Shown here: positions 11,946 through 22,259 of the stretch, in pieces
How the letters are laid out: each line of letters starts with the position of its first letter
Numbering within the stretch: position 1 is the first letter of the stretch
Source of the DNA: Amanita rubescens
Taxonomy: Eukaryota > Basidiomycota > Agaricomycetes > Agaricales > Amanitaceae
Direction of reading: 5' to 3'
DNA length: 64,000 bases
Assembly: GCA_015039365.1 (NCBI GenBank)
Contig: WION01000075.1
Location: 124,001-188,000 of the forward strand
Notes under the pieces: model-generated
The model's input: the letters and a program-made list of their open reading frames with translations, nothing else
Database searches by the model: none
Told to the model about the DNA's origin: nothing
Made by a program: the position numbers and the translations under genes

Positions 11946-12586
11946 CCATATTTAATTTTTGTTCCCGGATAATTGTGCGCAATAAAATCTATTTATAATT
12001 CTAGTACAGGTGCACACAACAATTAAAACGTGATATAGCAATGAGGGTGATCATTGAGCGGGAGAATGCGAGGCGATAGAGACGAACGGCTGGTGGACGA
12101 CTATTGAGTGACAAATAGTTTGAGGCAGCAGAGGTTGGGGCTTACCGGGAATTAATCGAAGCTTGCTAACAAAAACTGAGCAATTGCAATGGTATTGACG
12201 AAGGTCTGGCTTCCAGCGTTGGTAAGTGATTGAAACGAGCGTCGAGAATGGGCTTGGAAGGCCGTTGAATTGCGAAAAGTCCGATGTGAGGTAGAACTGT
12301 TGCGATTGACAGGAGATTTGAGCGGGAGACTTGCGTTGACAGTATTTGAATAAGTTGGTGTAATGGACGAGTGACGGGGAGCGAAATCCAGGGATCCGAG
12401 CGTTGAGTAAAAGCTTGAGTAACGAGCGGCAAAGAGCGAAATCCTGGCAATGTGGGTGTTGGGCGACGACTAAATCTATGAGGGAAAACTTACTAATAGC
12501 TTTGGGAAGCGAGTGATAGGAGGCGAGCGAAGAGAGTCTAAAAGATGATCAGTACGTAGTAAAGGACTGGGGGCGAAATATACGTG
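11946..12586. other. Intergenic segment without a supported gene
   Basis: Purine-rich plus strand with scattered GAGCG/GCGAG words; the minus-strand open frame at 12166-12450 has no recognisable features. I see no gene or RNA here. Confidence 0.4.
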
Positions 12587-13095
12587 TTATAATTCCATGA
12601 CGAAGTCGGCGTCAGGATCTTCAATAGAATCTCCATTGTCGACGAGCGTGGCCGCGCTGGAGGCCGCCCGCTCCCTCTTCTTCTCTGGAAGATATTTCCG
12701 TGCCTCTTCAAAAATCTTGGCCCACTTCTCCTGGCCCATCTTCTTCAGAGTTTCGGAAAAGATCGTTGCACGTCGAATTCGGATAAGCGCCGAGCCGGCC
12801 TTCTTGTTCTTGTCGCGCTCGTGCTGGTCCCCATAATTCTGCTTTGAGAAGTCAGGTAGAGACTTATCCTTATCCTGTATCTTCTGCCCCGTTTTCTGGC
12901 ATTGCTCGAGAGCACGTTGAACCTAAAGATAGAACGAGAATAAGAAAACGCCAATAGTCGATCCACATACCGCTTGCATTGCCAATAACAATGCCCCCAC
13001 GGGCTTGTCATCCCCAACGTCGGCCTCAGGATCTTCAAGTTTGATGAGGTAAGAATCGCGAAGACGGATAGTACAAGTTGGTTTAAGCCGAAACC
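12587..13095 (-). pseudogene. C-terminal part of an uncharacterised basidiomycete protein, cut by the copia insertion
   Basis: Two exons fit: 13095-12971 (GFRLKPTCTIRLRDSYLIKL, then PVGALLLAMQA) and 12922-12587 (VQRALEQCQKTGQK, QNYGDQHERD, KIFEEARKYLPEKKRER, ending in an acidic tail and TAA). I know this only as the C-terminal part of a recurrent uncharacterised agaricomycete protein; the function is unknown. The exon is preceded by an acceptor (ATATCAG), and 20 bp further upstream lies the retrotransposon. Across it, at 21262-21345 on the same strand, an open stretch (GVIILLPYE) could be the preceding exon, but the splice phase does not fit cleanly. The gene is therefore probably broken, or has an 8 kb intron. 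Confidence 0.55.
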
Positions 13096-13114
13096 CTGAT
13101 ATAACGACAATGGA

Positions 13115-13119
13115 TTAGT
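13115..13119 (+). repeat. Target-site duplication TTAGT, left copy
   Basis: TTAGT directly precedes the left LTR and is repeated exactly at 21257-21261 directly after the right LTR, the 5 bp duplication expected of integrase-mediated insertion. Confidence 0.95.
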
Positions 13120-13526
13120 TGTTAAATATAGAATTATATTTATAGAATGATTAACTACTGATTGACTACAATCAATGTTACTCATATCGCTCGCGTCATC
13201 CTTTATGTATGACATAGAGATGACATCATAATGACTTCATTATGATATCATGGTGACATCATGATAGACTCATGATCGCACCTTATGGTGTGCTTAGCAC
13301 GCCATATCTTCTCATCTATACTATACGCTTACACATATGTAGACACATATTTGTTCTCTCTTAGTATATAAACCTGTCCTGTATCGTAGAATAGGACAAT
13401 CCATTCTCTTCCTCTTACTATCACTACTACGCCGAAGGGTAGTGCTAAGATCATATCGCAATAGGTAAGCTATTGCACCTGCTCATGCTGTGGACACGCT
13501 CTCGCGTAGACCTGTCTTCTTCGTCA
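13120..13526 (+). repeat. Left LTR (407 bp)
   Basis: Begins TGTTAAATATAG and ends CTTCTTCGTCA, matching 20850-21256 at 406 of 407 positions. A TATATAAA box (about 13365-13372) lies upstream of the probable transcription start. Confidence 0.95.
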
Positions 13527-13539
13527 GGTTATGGGCCCC
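13527..13539 (+). promoter_or_regulatory. Putative primer binding site, half-tRNA-iMet type
   Basis: The bases right after the left LTR, GGTTATGGGCCCC, are complementary to the anticodon region of initiator tRNA-Met (GGGCUCAUAACC), allowing one G-U pair, rather than to a tRNA 3' end. Drosophila copia is known to prime from a 5' half of this tRNA. The match is seen; use as primer is inferred. Confidence 0.55.
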
Positions 13540-14423
13540 GCCGTCGATATTGCCAGGACCCACATCGCCGCTCGCTTGCTCGTCATCCGACATGATGTCC
13601 CACTGGTATAGTATCGCAGCGAGCCTGATATGGTCTTATCATCTTGATATAACTAATCCTTGATATGGCATATGTGCTAATGACATGCGCCCGGACCCTA
13701 GGGCTTTAGGGGGATCTCCTAGACACCCAGGGATAAGGGTATCACCTATGTTTCTCGACGCTGGCATGGCAACGTCGGCCCCCACAGAGTTATACTTGCC
13801 CTCTGTGATGTGACTGGGGTATTCATGCACGATATAACATCATAAGCCCCTAGAGGCTTTAAAATACAATATGGCTCGTATATAGAAACTTCTAGTATAA
13901 AGGACGTGCTGACACCTCATTGTGGGTGGTACACGCAGTCTATTAAGGATGCGCCCTTAGGGACTCCTTTAGTCGGAATGATCGTTAGGATCATTCTAAG
14001 TTTGGGCTCTATGGTGATCCCATAATCCCATTTAGAAGTTTCATATTGGTTACCGGTCGTGCTTATATAATGGTCTGGGGGGTTTATGGACCAGACATTA
14101 TTTCTATTTACAATCGCAACGGGTAAAACCGTGGTTCGCCCAAGAGCGCTTGAGCCAGCGATTGATTTTGCATGTCATTTACAGCATTCAGGGATAATCC
14201 GAGCTTTCAAGACCGAGTGGACCTGTGGACCTGAGCTTTATCTAAGCTTGGCTTGTAACTAAGTTACTCAGGGTCGGTTGGTTTAACCGAATATGGACTG
14301 TACTCGTAACCGAGGAACTCTATATAGTCTGACATTCTAGTCTATGGCACCCTGGTAACTTAATAAAGACGAATTAGACTTTTAGCTTTAATTAAGCTTT
14401 AAGCTCATTAAATTCTCTTTTAG

Positions 14424-14975
14424 GAAAGAAAACTGGATTCCGAAACTAGTACTCCGTTACCAGTTTACGAAGCCGAAGGAGAATCATTTCCGCCTGCCCG
14501 GAGATTACCTCCTTCTTACGACGCTCCAATCCCACCGTTTCCCTTAACCTTAGGGAACCGGACTTTTATTGATACACCGGCACCAATTCCATCTTCGTCC
14601 AATACTAGGACGATAGTTCGTGTTGTCAACTCTGACACCAGATTCGGTGTCACAACTCGTGGACCTGTCACAGTTCACGATCGAAGAGATCACTTCCTAG
14701 CCGCGCGACTTAGAAACGGCCGCACCTTGCAAGACGAAATAATACATCGTCGTAGACAAGCAGCTATCGAAGAAGGTGTTACACCCACCTTAGATCTTTG
14801 GATTCCACCCAGGGGCACTTCAGTAGCCCAACACATAGCAAATAGGCGTACACGCCGTAATCTCGAAAGAGATAACCAAGAGGTCGAAAACCTCGAAAAT
14901 CAAAGAAACTTCCGTTTCTTTTGGCGTCTTCTAACCGCCTATATCATAATCTTCACCTCCGCCTTCCTCGTCTAA
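14424..14975 (+). CDS. Leader ORF of the copia element encoding a protein with a C-terminal membrane segment
   Basis: An open frame of about 183 codons runs from an apparent splice acceptor (TTTTAG at 14418-14423) to TAA 14973-14975; the first in-frame ATG is not obvious, so an upstream exon or non-AUG start is likely. The protein is proline-rich at first (PLPVYEAEGES), basic in the middle (RRNLERD), and ends with a hydrophobic stretch (LLTAYIIIFTSAFLV) that would make a tail anchor. The gag ATG follows after one base (TAA-C-ATG), which suggests reinitiation. I know no such leader protein as a standard part of Ty1/copia elements; the function is unknown. Confidence 0.55.
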   Translation, partial: ERKLDSETSTPLPVYEAEGESFPPARRLPPSYDAPIPPFPLTLGNRTFIDTPAPIPSSSNTRTIVRVVNSDTRFGVTTRGPVTVHDRRDHFLAARLRNGRTLQDEIIHRRRQAAIEEGVTPTLDLWIPPRGTSVAQHIANRRTRRNLERDNQEVENLENQRNFRFFWRLLTAYIIIFTSAFLV

Positions 14976-14976
14976 C

Positions 14977-16911
14977 ATGTCTAATGACTTGACGATTCCT
15001 AGTTCCATTCCCGTTTTGAATGGAACTAACTATAAAGAATGGGAACGCATGATGCGTTTCCTATTACAAACAAAGGGACTGTTTCAGTACCTTAAAGATG
15101 ATTATGTTCATCCCCCGCGGATTACTCCGCTACAACAATATCTTCATAGATACAGGTGTTCGTGCAGCCATAACTGCACAACCTGCGGTAGCAGCAGTTG
15201 CCGCACATGGTGCACATCCAGCAACACCTGCAATCCCAGCCGTTGAGGGTGAACCGGCTATCACCCAACAAATGGTTGATGATGCAAAGGCCGTCAAAAA
15301 GGCTTTTGAAGATTGGGTCGTCGAGGATGATCGCATCCTCGGATCCATAAATATGAAATGTTCTGCTACTATACAGCAGATCAATTCAGAAGTAAATGCC
15401 GCCAGAGTTTTATGGCGGAATTTAGCAAATCAATACGGTGTGACAACGTCTGCCGGTATATATAATGACTTCCAATTAGCCGTTACTTGGAAGTTCCAAG
15501 ACAAAAAGGATCCCACACAATCCTTAAACGACCTCCTCGCCATAATAAACCGCTTATCATCTAGCGGAATCGTATTGCCTGAAAATGTACAGGCAATGAT
15601 TGTACTTTCAGCCGTCCCCCGTCATTGGGACAATTTTGCCTGCTGTGGTTCTAGCCACAACAGAACCATCGGATCTTACGATCCAAGGGATACTTCCCTT
15701 AATTCAGAATGAGTGGCGCCGAAGGCACCCTGAATCTGCCGCGACGGCTAATACGTCGCAACAACAGCAGCAACCATGGCAACAAGTACGTGGTCGAGGA
15801 CGAGGACGTGCTCGCGGACGTGGCCGTGGAGCAGGTCGTGGACGTGGGGGGAGGCCTTATTCTAGGCCTCCACAAGGCGCTCAGACACCGGCTCCTACTG
15901 CTCCTCCGGCAAATCAAAATTGGCCGGGTAAAGTTGAGGGCCAAACACGTGGTCCTAACTGGGAGAGGAACCGAGAACGCCGAAAGGCAGATGCAGCCGA
16001 GAAGAAGGCTGCCAAAGCCGCAGAACATACTATGGGTTCTGCACATACCGTCGCCCGTATTGGGCCTTATGACATCACTGAGCCAGTTGCCGGCTCTAGC
16101 AAAGGCAAACAAAGAGAAAAGGATGAACTGGACTTTGAGTCCTATAAATCGAACCGAGGAATGGGGATATCGTCAGACGATATCGACTTACAAAAATATG
16201 GATATAGATCAGGAAGCTGAACTATATTATGACGATTATTACTATGAAGATAACGGCGAACAATGGTATGAAACCATTAAGAAGCTGGAAATGGCTAACT
16301 TTCTCTTTATAGAGGCAGCAATGAAAATGGTGTTCCCTAAATTGGGACATCATCGTCGTACTATAAATTCCTTCTTTGAACAATCTGTACTATATGATAG
16401 TATAAATTATAAAGAAAATTTAGACGAAAACTGCCTCGTAAGAGATAAGTCGTGTGACACTGCCATTTATAATGCAAATATGATCGAACGATCATATAAT
16501 ATTGGTAACATGTTTAAGAAACCTTTTACATGTTTAGCGGTCAATAAAAGAAAATTTAAGGATAAAGTACATCCGACATGTCCCTGTCCGGAATGTGTTG
16601 AGAAACGTACTGGAGATACACTATGGATGTGTGACTCCGGTGCATCCGACCACTTTACCTTTAGTAGGAAAGACTTCTCTGAATACAGAGAATTTCCTGC
16701 AAACGAAAACCACAGTGTCAAAACTGCTAATGGTTTAGACCGTCTTGAGGGACTTGGCACAGTTATTCTTGAACACAAGTTATCCACAGGGGAAATAACA
16801 CTCGTAAAGCTCTTCCCTGTATTATATATGCCACGGGCAACTGCACGCTTGATTTCAAACGGCAGATTGATCCGACAAGGATTACTTGTAAACAAGATGA
16901 AAAGATGGTAG
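14977..16911 (+). pseudogene. Copia gag and protease region with three frame changes
   Basis: Starts MSNDLTIPSSIPVLNG with the copia gag signature GTNYKEWERMM. The sequence changes frame near 15110-15160, near 15640 (after PRHWDN) and near 16150-16200. In between lie an Ala/Pro-rich linker, the gag helical part (ILGSINMKCSATIQQINSEV), a long RG-rich nucleic-acid-binding stretch (RGRGRGRARGRG, about 15790) and the aspartic protease with WMCDSGASDHFT (about 16625; active-site DSG). No classic CCHC knuckle is present; the RG-rich region probably replaces it. The frame changes each shift by +1, so no continuous polyprotein can be made without repair, trans-supply or frameshifting. Confidence 0.85.
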
Positions 16912-18510
16912 TCTTTTCCTTTACAGACTCGGGTAGAACGTGTATCGAAGGACATTATCTTATGCCCGATGATACATTAGTTTACGCTCGAGGTAGGATT
17001 ATTATAATGAATCCTACACTGGTTTCCTGGTCCTGGCTTAGCCAACAGGAATTCTAAATTAATTCTTGGAAGACCGACAAAGAAACCAAACGCAGAGTCT
17101 ATAGAAAAACTATTAGACTACGAGACCTGGCATAAACGTTTTGGTCATCCATCTAACGAAGTCTTTTCAAAGATACCGTTAAATGTCAATGGATGGAAAG
17201 AAGTTACACTTCCAGAAGGAAAACTACGTTGTGAAGGTTGTCTAAAAGGCAAAATGAAGGCAAAACCTTATAAACTGTCTTCGAAGAGAGCTACTCGTCC
17301 CTTCGAGTTACTCCATATGGATCTTATGACCGTACCGGCCATATCTTACCACAAATACAAATATATTGGTGTTATCGTTGACGATTTCACCTCGTATACG
17401 TGGATTGGTTTATTAAAAACCAAAGATCAAACTCTAGAATATTTTACCGGATGGTATAATGAGTTTGTAGATCCTAAACAACCTATTTCTCACCTCCGTT
17501 CTGATCGAGGGGGGGAATTTGTAAATAAAGCCTTTGAAGAATTCCTTAAATCCAAAGGAATTAAACATCAACAGACAGCTCCTTACACCCCACAACAAAA
17601 TGGTCGCGTTGAACGCATGAATCAGACTTTGTCAGACAAAGCTGAGGCTATGCGATTAGACGCAGGATGTCCGAAATCTTGGTGGGAGTTCTCATTCAGA
17701 ACGGCTGTGCATGTGTACAACCGCACTCCCCTAAAACGGACTAAATGGAAGACCCCTCTGGAAAATCTTCTTAATAAAAAACCAGACGTATCATACTTTC
17801 GAGTATTTGGATGTGAAGCCTGGGTATTTATCCCTGATCAACGGAGACCGGATAAGCTGTCCGAGAAATCCGTTTTATGTACTTTTGTAGGATATGAATC
17901 AGGAACCAAAGGCTATAGGTTCATGACGTCGACAAACACACTGGTCATATCCTCCCAGGCCACATTCTTTGAAAACAGGTTTCCGCGCAAAGGAAAGACT
18001 GCAGATATAATTACTGAAGATCTTGGTCCGATCTGGGAGGCGATTCCTCAAGAGGAACCTAACCGCCCTCCACAAAATTTGGATTTAGATGACTTACTCC
18101 CAGAGAACCGTAGACGTTCTCCGAGCCGTAGACGCTCACCAAGTTTGGATCGAAGGGGTGCATCTCCTGATCGACAGCAGTCAGACCCTTCTGATGATTC
18201 AAACGATGATGATGACGGTGATGAATTTGCCGATCGTCGAAGAGATTTTTTGGATGATAATATCCGAAGGCAAAGGGAAGAAAGAGAACAAGAAAGACGT
18301 GACAATTATCGTAGACAACGCGATGATTGGAAAAAGGGTCAAGGAATTGATAAACAATCTCGTTTACGAGATCAATTCAAACGTCAAATGAGTGATATGT
18401 TTAAGAAACGTAAAACTCCTGAACCCTTTAGACGTACTCCCTCTCCACAAATAAAAGAGGAGACTCCTGTTCCTTCTAGGACCTATAACACCGATACCAT
18501 ATGTATCTAG
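16905..18510 (+). pseudogene. Copia GAG-pre-integrase and integrase region, frame-broken at both ends
   Basis: The HHCC zinc-binding motif is split as TWHKRFGHPS and CEGCLKGK (17130-17250). The catalytic core follows with FELLHMDLM, RSDRGGEFVN and the Glu in PQQNGRVERMNQ (17295-17620), then FGCEAWVFIP. The frame enters from the protease by a shift near 16890 (a GTAAACAAG stretch) and shifts again near 17030. After the core comes a long Arg/Ser/Asp-rich tether (RRRSPSRRRSPS), ending at TAG 18508-18510; the RT frame overlaps it with another +1 shift near 18478. The domain residues themselves are intact. Confidence 0.85.
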
Positions 18511-18532
18511 GCCACCTTCGCCTCGTAGTCCT

Positions 18533-20827
18533 ATGGATGAAGATAATCCCTTCTCTTTGAATCAAAGAGATCGTGATGAAATAGAAAACCCATTTATGAC
18601 GGATCGAGAATTTGATCAATTTGAACAACGTCAAAGAGATCGTTTTAGAGAATTTGCTCAGAGACCTAGACCTCCTCCACCGATCATATCTGATCCTGGT
18701 CCACCCTCTGTACAAATAGGTCCTCGCCGTTCTGGTCGTTTTCCAGTTCCAAGGGTACAAAGAGACAACGCGTATGGAGATAAAACTCCTGCACAGATAG
18801 AAGCAGAAATTCAGCAAAAGCGAGATGCTTTACGAGAGCAGTTAAAAGATAAAACTCCGAGTTCTTCGACTCAGGATCCACCGTCAGCAGACAGGAACCC
18901 TGATAGAATGAATGAATCTGCCTCTCTACTCAAAGAAATCTTCGCTTTAAAGTCTGAATTAAAATCTGCAGAACATGATCATTTAACCCGAATGATTAAT
19001 GAATCTGGAAATGAATTCCTTCATTTTCTTCTAAAAGCGGCTGTCCCCCTTGTGGATAATATTCCATATGACTATAGAGATATATCTAAAATGCGCTCCA
19101 GTAATCCTCAATTGTATAAACAATGGAAGATTGCAATGGATGACGAATTTAAATCTCTTCAATCTAGAGATATTTGGGAGTTAGTTGATCTTCCAAAAGG
19201 ACGAAACCTAATCAGATGTCGTTGGGTTTTCGACTTAAAAACCGATGGACGCAAAAAAGCTCGCGTCGTAGCTAAAGGTTTTAGTCAACGTCCCGGATTA
19301 GATTACGACGAAACATTCTCGCCTGTAGCGAGATATGAAACAATCCGAATACTTCTGGCCACATCAGTGCTTGAAAACTGGGATATACAAGCCCTAGATG
19401 TAAAAACTGCCTTCTTATATGGCGATCTTGATGAAGATATTTACATGGCCCAGCCAGAAGGTTTCGTTGTAAAAGGACAAGAATCTAAAGTATATAGGCT
19501 GAGGAAAGCCATATATGGATTGAAACAGGCATCATATGCCTGGAATAAACAAGCTGATAAATCGTTGAAATCGTTGCATTTCGAACGATGCTTGTCTGAT
19601 TCTGGCGTTTACGTTCGTAAAGGCAAGAATACTATCACGATATGCATATTGTATGTCGATGATATACTCTTTATGGGAAATGACGATTCCACCATCGTAT
19701 CCATTAAAAAGAAATTTATGGAGATGTGGGAATGTCGTGATCTTGGAAAGATCAAAGAGTATTTACGAATCCAAGTCAATTACAACCGTGATTTAGGATT
19801 CTTAGTCATAGATCAAGGTCCTTATGCCTTGAAGGTTGTTAAGCGATTTGGACTTGAAGATTGCAAGTCTGTACGCACACCGTTACCTGCTGGGTATGCT
19901 CCTATAAAAAATGAAGGAGAATGCACACCACAGGAACGTTCTTATTATCAACAGATAATAGGATCCCTTCTATATCTCGCCTTAGGAACTAGGCCTGATA
20001 TAATCTATGCAGTAATTTTGATGTCCCAATTTTCATCAAACCCGTCCCAAGAACATATTCAAAAAGCATTGTATATAGTCAAATACATTGCTCATACCTT
20101 AAACGTCAAAATCGTTTATAGCGCCAAAGGCAATAATAAATTTAGAGCCTACGCTGACGCTGACTGGGCCGCTGATCGTAATACACGACGATCTATAAAC
20201 GGTTATGTCTTAATGTTAGCTGGTGGTGCGGTAGCTTGGACGAGTAGAAAACAAAAGACTGTAGCTCTGTCTTCGACTGAAGCAGAATACATATCTTTAT
20301 CAGATGCTGCAAGACAAATTGCATGGGTTGAAAATCTATTTTACGAAATAGGTGCACCCATTAAAAGCATCTTACTTAGCGTAGATAACCAAGGCGCTAT
20401 ATTTTGGGCACAAAATCCTGCACAAGAACATCGTTCCAAACACATTGATATTCGCTATCATTTCGTTCGCGAGTTGATCGAGACTAAAAAGGTAGTCCTC
20501 GAATATATACCAACAAACGAGCAGAATGCGGATCTCATGACTAAGAATTTATCCTTTGAAAAGGTCAAATTCTTTAGAGAACGATTGGGACTTTCCTTAG
20601 AAGAATATCCGACTTCTACAAATGCATTAATCAAAAGACCAGATCGATTAGAGACTGAGGAAATCCGTGATCTGACGAAATTTATTCTTGATTGGCAAAA
20701 TCTTGAATTAGATGGAATTGATCGTCTATCACACAAGAAGTTGATGGAACTTCTTGATGGTCTTATTGATCAACAGGAATCGGATATAGATCCCTTCTAT
20801 GATGAGAACATCATAGACTTTAAATAA
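18533..20827 (+). CDS. Copia reverse transcriptase and RNase H
   Basis: A 764-codon open frame without internal stops. After a disordered acidic N terminus it has the copia RT motifs (WELVDLPKGRN, RWVFDLKTDG, QRPGLDYDETFSPVAR, DVKTAFLYGDL) with the catalytic YVDD at about 19651, then connection and RNase H (ADADWAAD, SSTEAEYISLSDA, DIRYHFVREL). This would copy the element RNA into DNA and degrade the template. The ATG at 18533 is simply the first in the frame; the protein is normally released from a gag-pol polyprotein, and the frame is actually open from about 18480. This is the best-preserved part of the element. Confidence 0.9.
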   Translation: MDEDNPFSLNQRDRDEIENPFMTDREFDQFEQRQRDRFREFAQRPRPPPPIISDPGPPSVQIGPRRSGRFPVPRVQRDNAYGDKTPAQIEAEIQQKRDALREQLKDKTPSSSTQDPPSADRNPDRMNESASLLKEIFALKSELKSAEHDHLTRMINESGNEFLHFLLKAAVPLVDNIPYDYRDISKMRSSNPQLYKQWKIAMDDEFKSLQSRDIWELVDLPKGRNLIRCRWVFDLKTDGRKKARVVAKGFSQRPGLDYDETFSPVARYETIRILLATSVLENWDIQALDVKTAFLYGDLDEDIYMAQPEGFVVKGQESKVYRLRKAIYGLKQASYAWNKQADKSLKSLHFERCLSDSGVYVRKGKNTITICILYVDDILFMGNDDSTIVSIKKKFMEMWECRDLGKIKEYLRIQVNYNRDLGFLVIDQGPYALKVVKRFGLEDCKSVRTPLPAGYAPIKNEGECTPQERSYYQQIIGSLLYLALGTRPDIIYAVILMSQFSSNPSQEHIQKALYIVKYIAHTLNVKIVYSAKGNNKFRAYADADWAADRNTRRSINGYVLMLAGGAVAWTSRKQKTVALSSTEAEYISLSDAARQIAWVENLFYEIGAPIKSILLSVDNQGAIFWAQNPAQEHRSKHIDIRYHFVRELIETKKVVLEYIPTNEQNADLMTKNLSFEKVKFFRERLGLSLEEYPTSTNALIKRPDRLETEEIRDLTKFILDWQNLELDGIDRLSHKKLMELLDGLIDQQESDIDPFYDENIIDFK

Positions 20828-20840
20828 AGGATATCTAAGC

Positions 20841-20849
20841 GAAGGGGTG
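20841..20849 (+). promoter_or_regulatory. Polypurine tract before the right LTR
   Basis: GAAGGGGTG sits directly before the right LTR, where the plus-strand DNA primer of an LTR retrotransposon is expected. Confidence 0.6.
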
Positions 20850-21256
20850 TGTTAAATATAGAATTATATTTATAGAATGATTAACTACTGATTGACTACA
20901 ATCAATGTTACTCATATCGCTCGCGTCATCCTTTATGTATGACATAGAGATGACATCATAATGACTTCATTATGATATCATGGTGACATCATGATAGACT
21001 CATGATCACACCTTATGGTGTGCTTAGCACGCCATATCTTCTCATCTATACTATACGCTTACACATATGTAGACACATATTTGTTCTCTCTTAGTATATA
21101 AACCTGTCCTGTATCGTAGAATAGGACAATCCATTCTCTTCCTCTTACTATCACTACTACGCCGAAGGGTAGTGCTAAGATCATATCGCAATAGGTAAGC
21201 TATTGCACCTGCTCATGCTGTGGACACGCTCTCGCGTAGACCTGTCTTCTTCGTCA
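20850..21256 (+). repeat. Right LTR (407 bp)
   Basis: Same sequence as 13120-13526 except A at 21008 for G at 13278. Followed directly by the second TTAGT copy at 21257-21261. Confidence 0.95.
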
Positions 21257-21344
21257 TTAGTCACATATTTCCTCAGAAAAAAATGTACTTCTCGATCTAC
21301 CTCATATGGTAGTAGAATGATAACGCCTTCCAGGGAGTCGTATG

Positions 21345-21855
21345 TTATGCGAGGAACGGAAACAAACGTTTGACAGAGACGGCGGGGTGAAATGGGCTGC
21401 TATGGACCTATGGTTGAGTGGCGGAGGTCGAGGTAGGGGTGGTTGGTCAGCAACGTCGAAATGGAGGGTCACGAAGCTCACCTGGGGTTGGGTGGGGTGC
21501 AAACCGTTGCTATATGCGCACTGTAATGCCCATAGTGATCAACGCGGGGTGCGATGGGCGTGGTTGAGTGGTGAGAGGGCGAGGGATGAGTGCCGTGTGT
21601 CAGTAACATCAAAAAACAGCTTTTGCATGACTTACCGGGTGCAATGGAGTACGATAGAGTGCTGGAGGGTCAGGTGGATGCGGTAAGATGCAACGGGACG
21701 TGGTTAAGTGGCAGAGGGCAAGGGAAGTGGACAGTGATTACTTACGCATCGAACTACACGCGTTGTGTCACTATCCTCGTCGGGGCTTTCGATATTCGTC
21801 AATTCAACACCGGTGGGTAATGGGAAGAGAGGATCCGAGCGCCGTGGGCAGTGGA
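21345..21855. repeat. Second copy of the GTTGCAAC/GGTTGAGTGG dispersed repeat family
   Basis: The segment repeats the phrases TGGTTGAGTGGCGGAGG, TGGTCAGCAACGTC, GCGATGGGCGTGGTTGAGTG and GAGGATCCGAGCGCCGTGGGCAGTGG, which are close to sequences at 5.0-6.55 kb. Overlapping open frames on both strands show no coding character. It lies just beyond the copia insertion. Confidence 0.45.
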
Positions 21856-22259
21856 ACGATGGAGATGCTAGATAACGAGTTTATTTGGCAGTGTTTGTAT
21901 CCTCAACGAAAATTCTTGTAAAGTCCGAATTGTTCACCAATGCCGTCCAGTAACCTTGCACATCCTTCATGATCAGCGGCAGGTAGGTGATTCGAAACCC
22001 TGCGCCCACTTAACAGCTCACTGCGGTACCGCCAGTCACAACCTCAACTCCGACGCAGCAAGTCGGCGACTCTTGAACGCGCCTCAAACACTCGTGTGTG
22101 TTTCCTTCTCCTCTCAAGCGCTGACTAACAAATTATGATATCTAGAGAACCTTCTTCGCGCCAATCTTTTGCAGATGTGAGTCTACGACGATCGTAGCAA
22201 AAACAGCCAAACATACACTCATGACCCAGATATCGGAAATCGAGCGCGACATCTGCAGT

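Larger units (their letters stand above)
13120..21256 (+). mobile_element. Ty1/copia LTR retrotransposon, young insertion
   Basis: Two 407 bp LTRs with TG...CA ends flank about 7.3 kb of internal sequence, with a 5 bp TTAGT duplication outside. The internal order is leader ORF, gag with an RGG-rich region, protease, integrase, then reverse transcriptase and RNase H, which is the copia (integrase before RT) order. The LTRs differ at one position only (G at 13278, A at 21008, in a CpG context), so insertion is recent. The gag-pol reading frame nevertheless changes about six times, described in the separate entries. Confidence 0.97.

Noticed and set aside
15709..16112. Minus-strand frame opposite the RG-rich gag region
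   Set aside because: Produced by the low-complexity GC-rich codons of the RG region on the plus strand.
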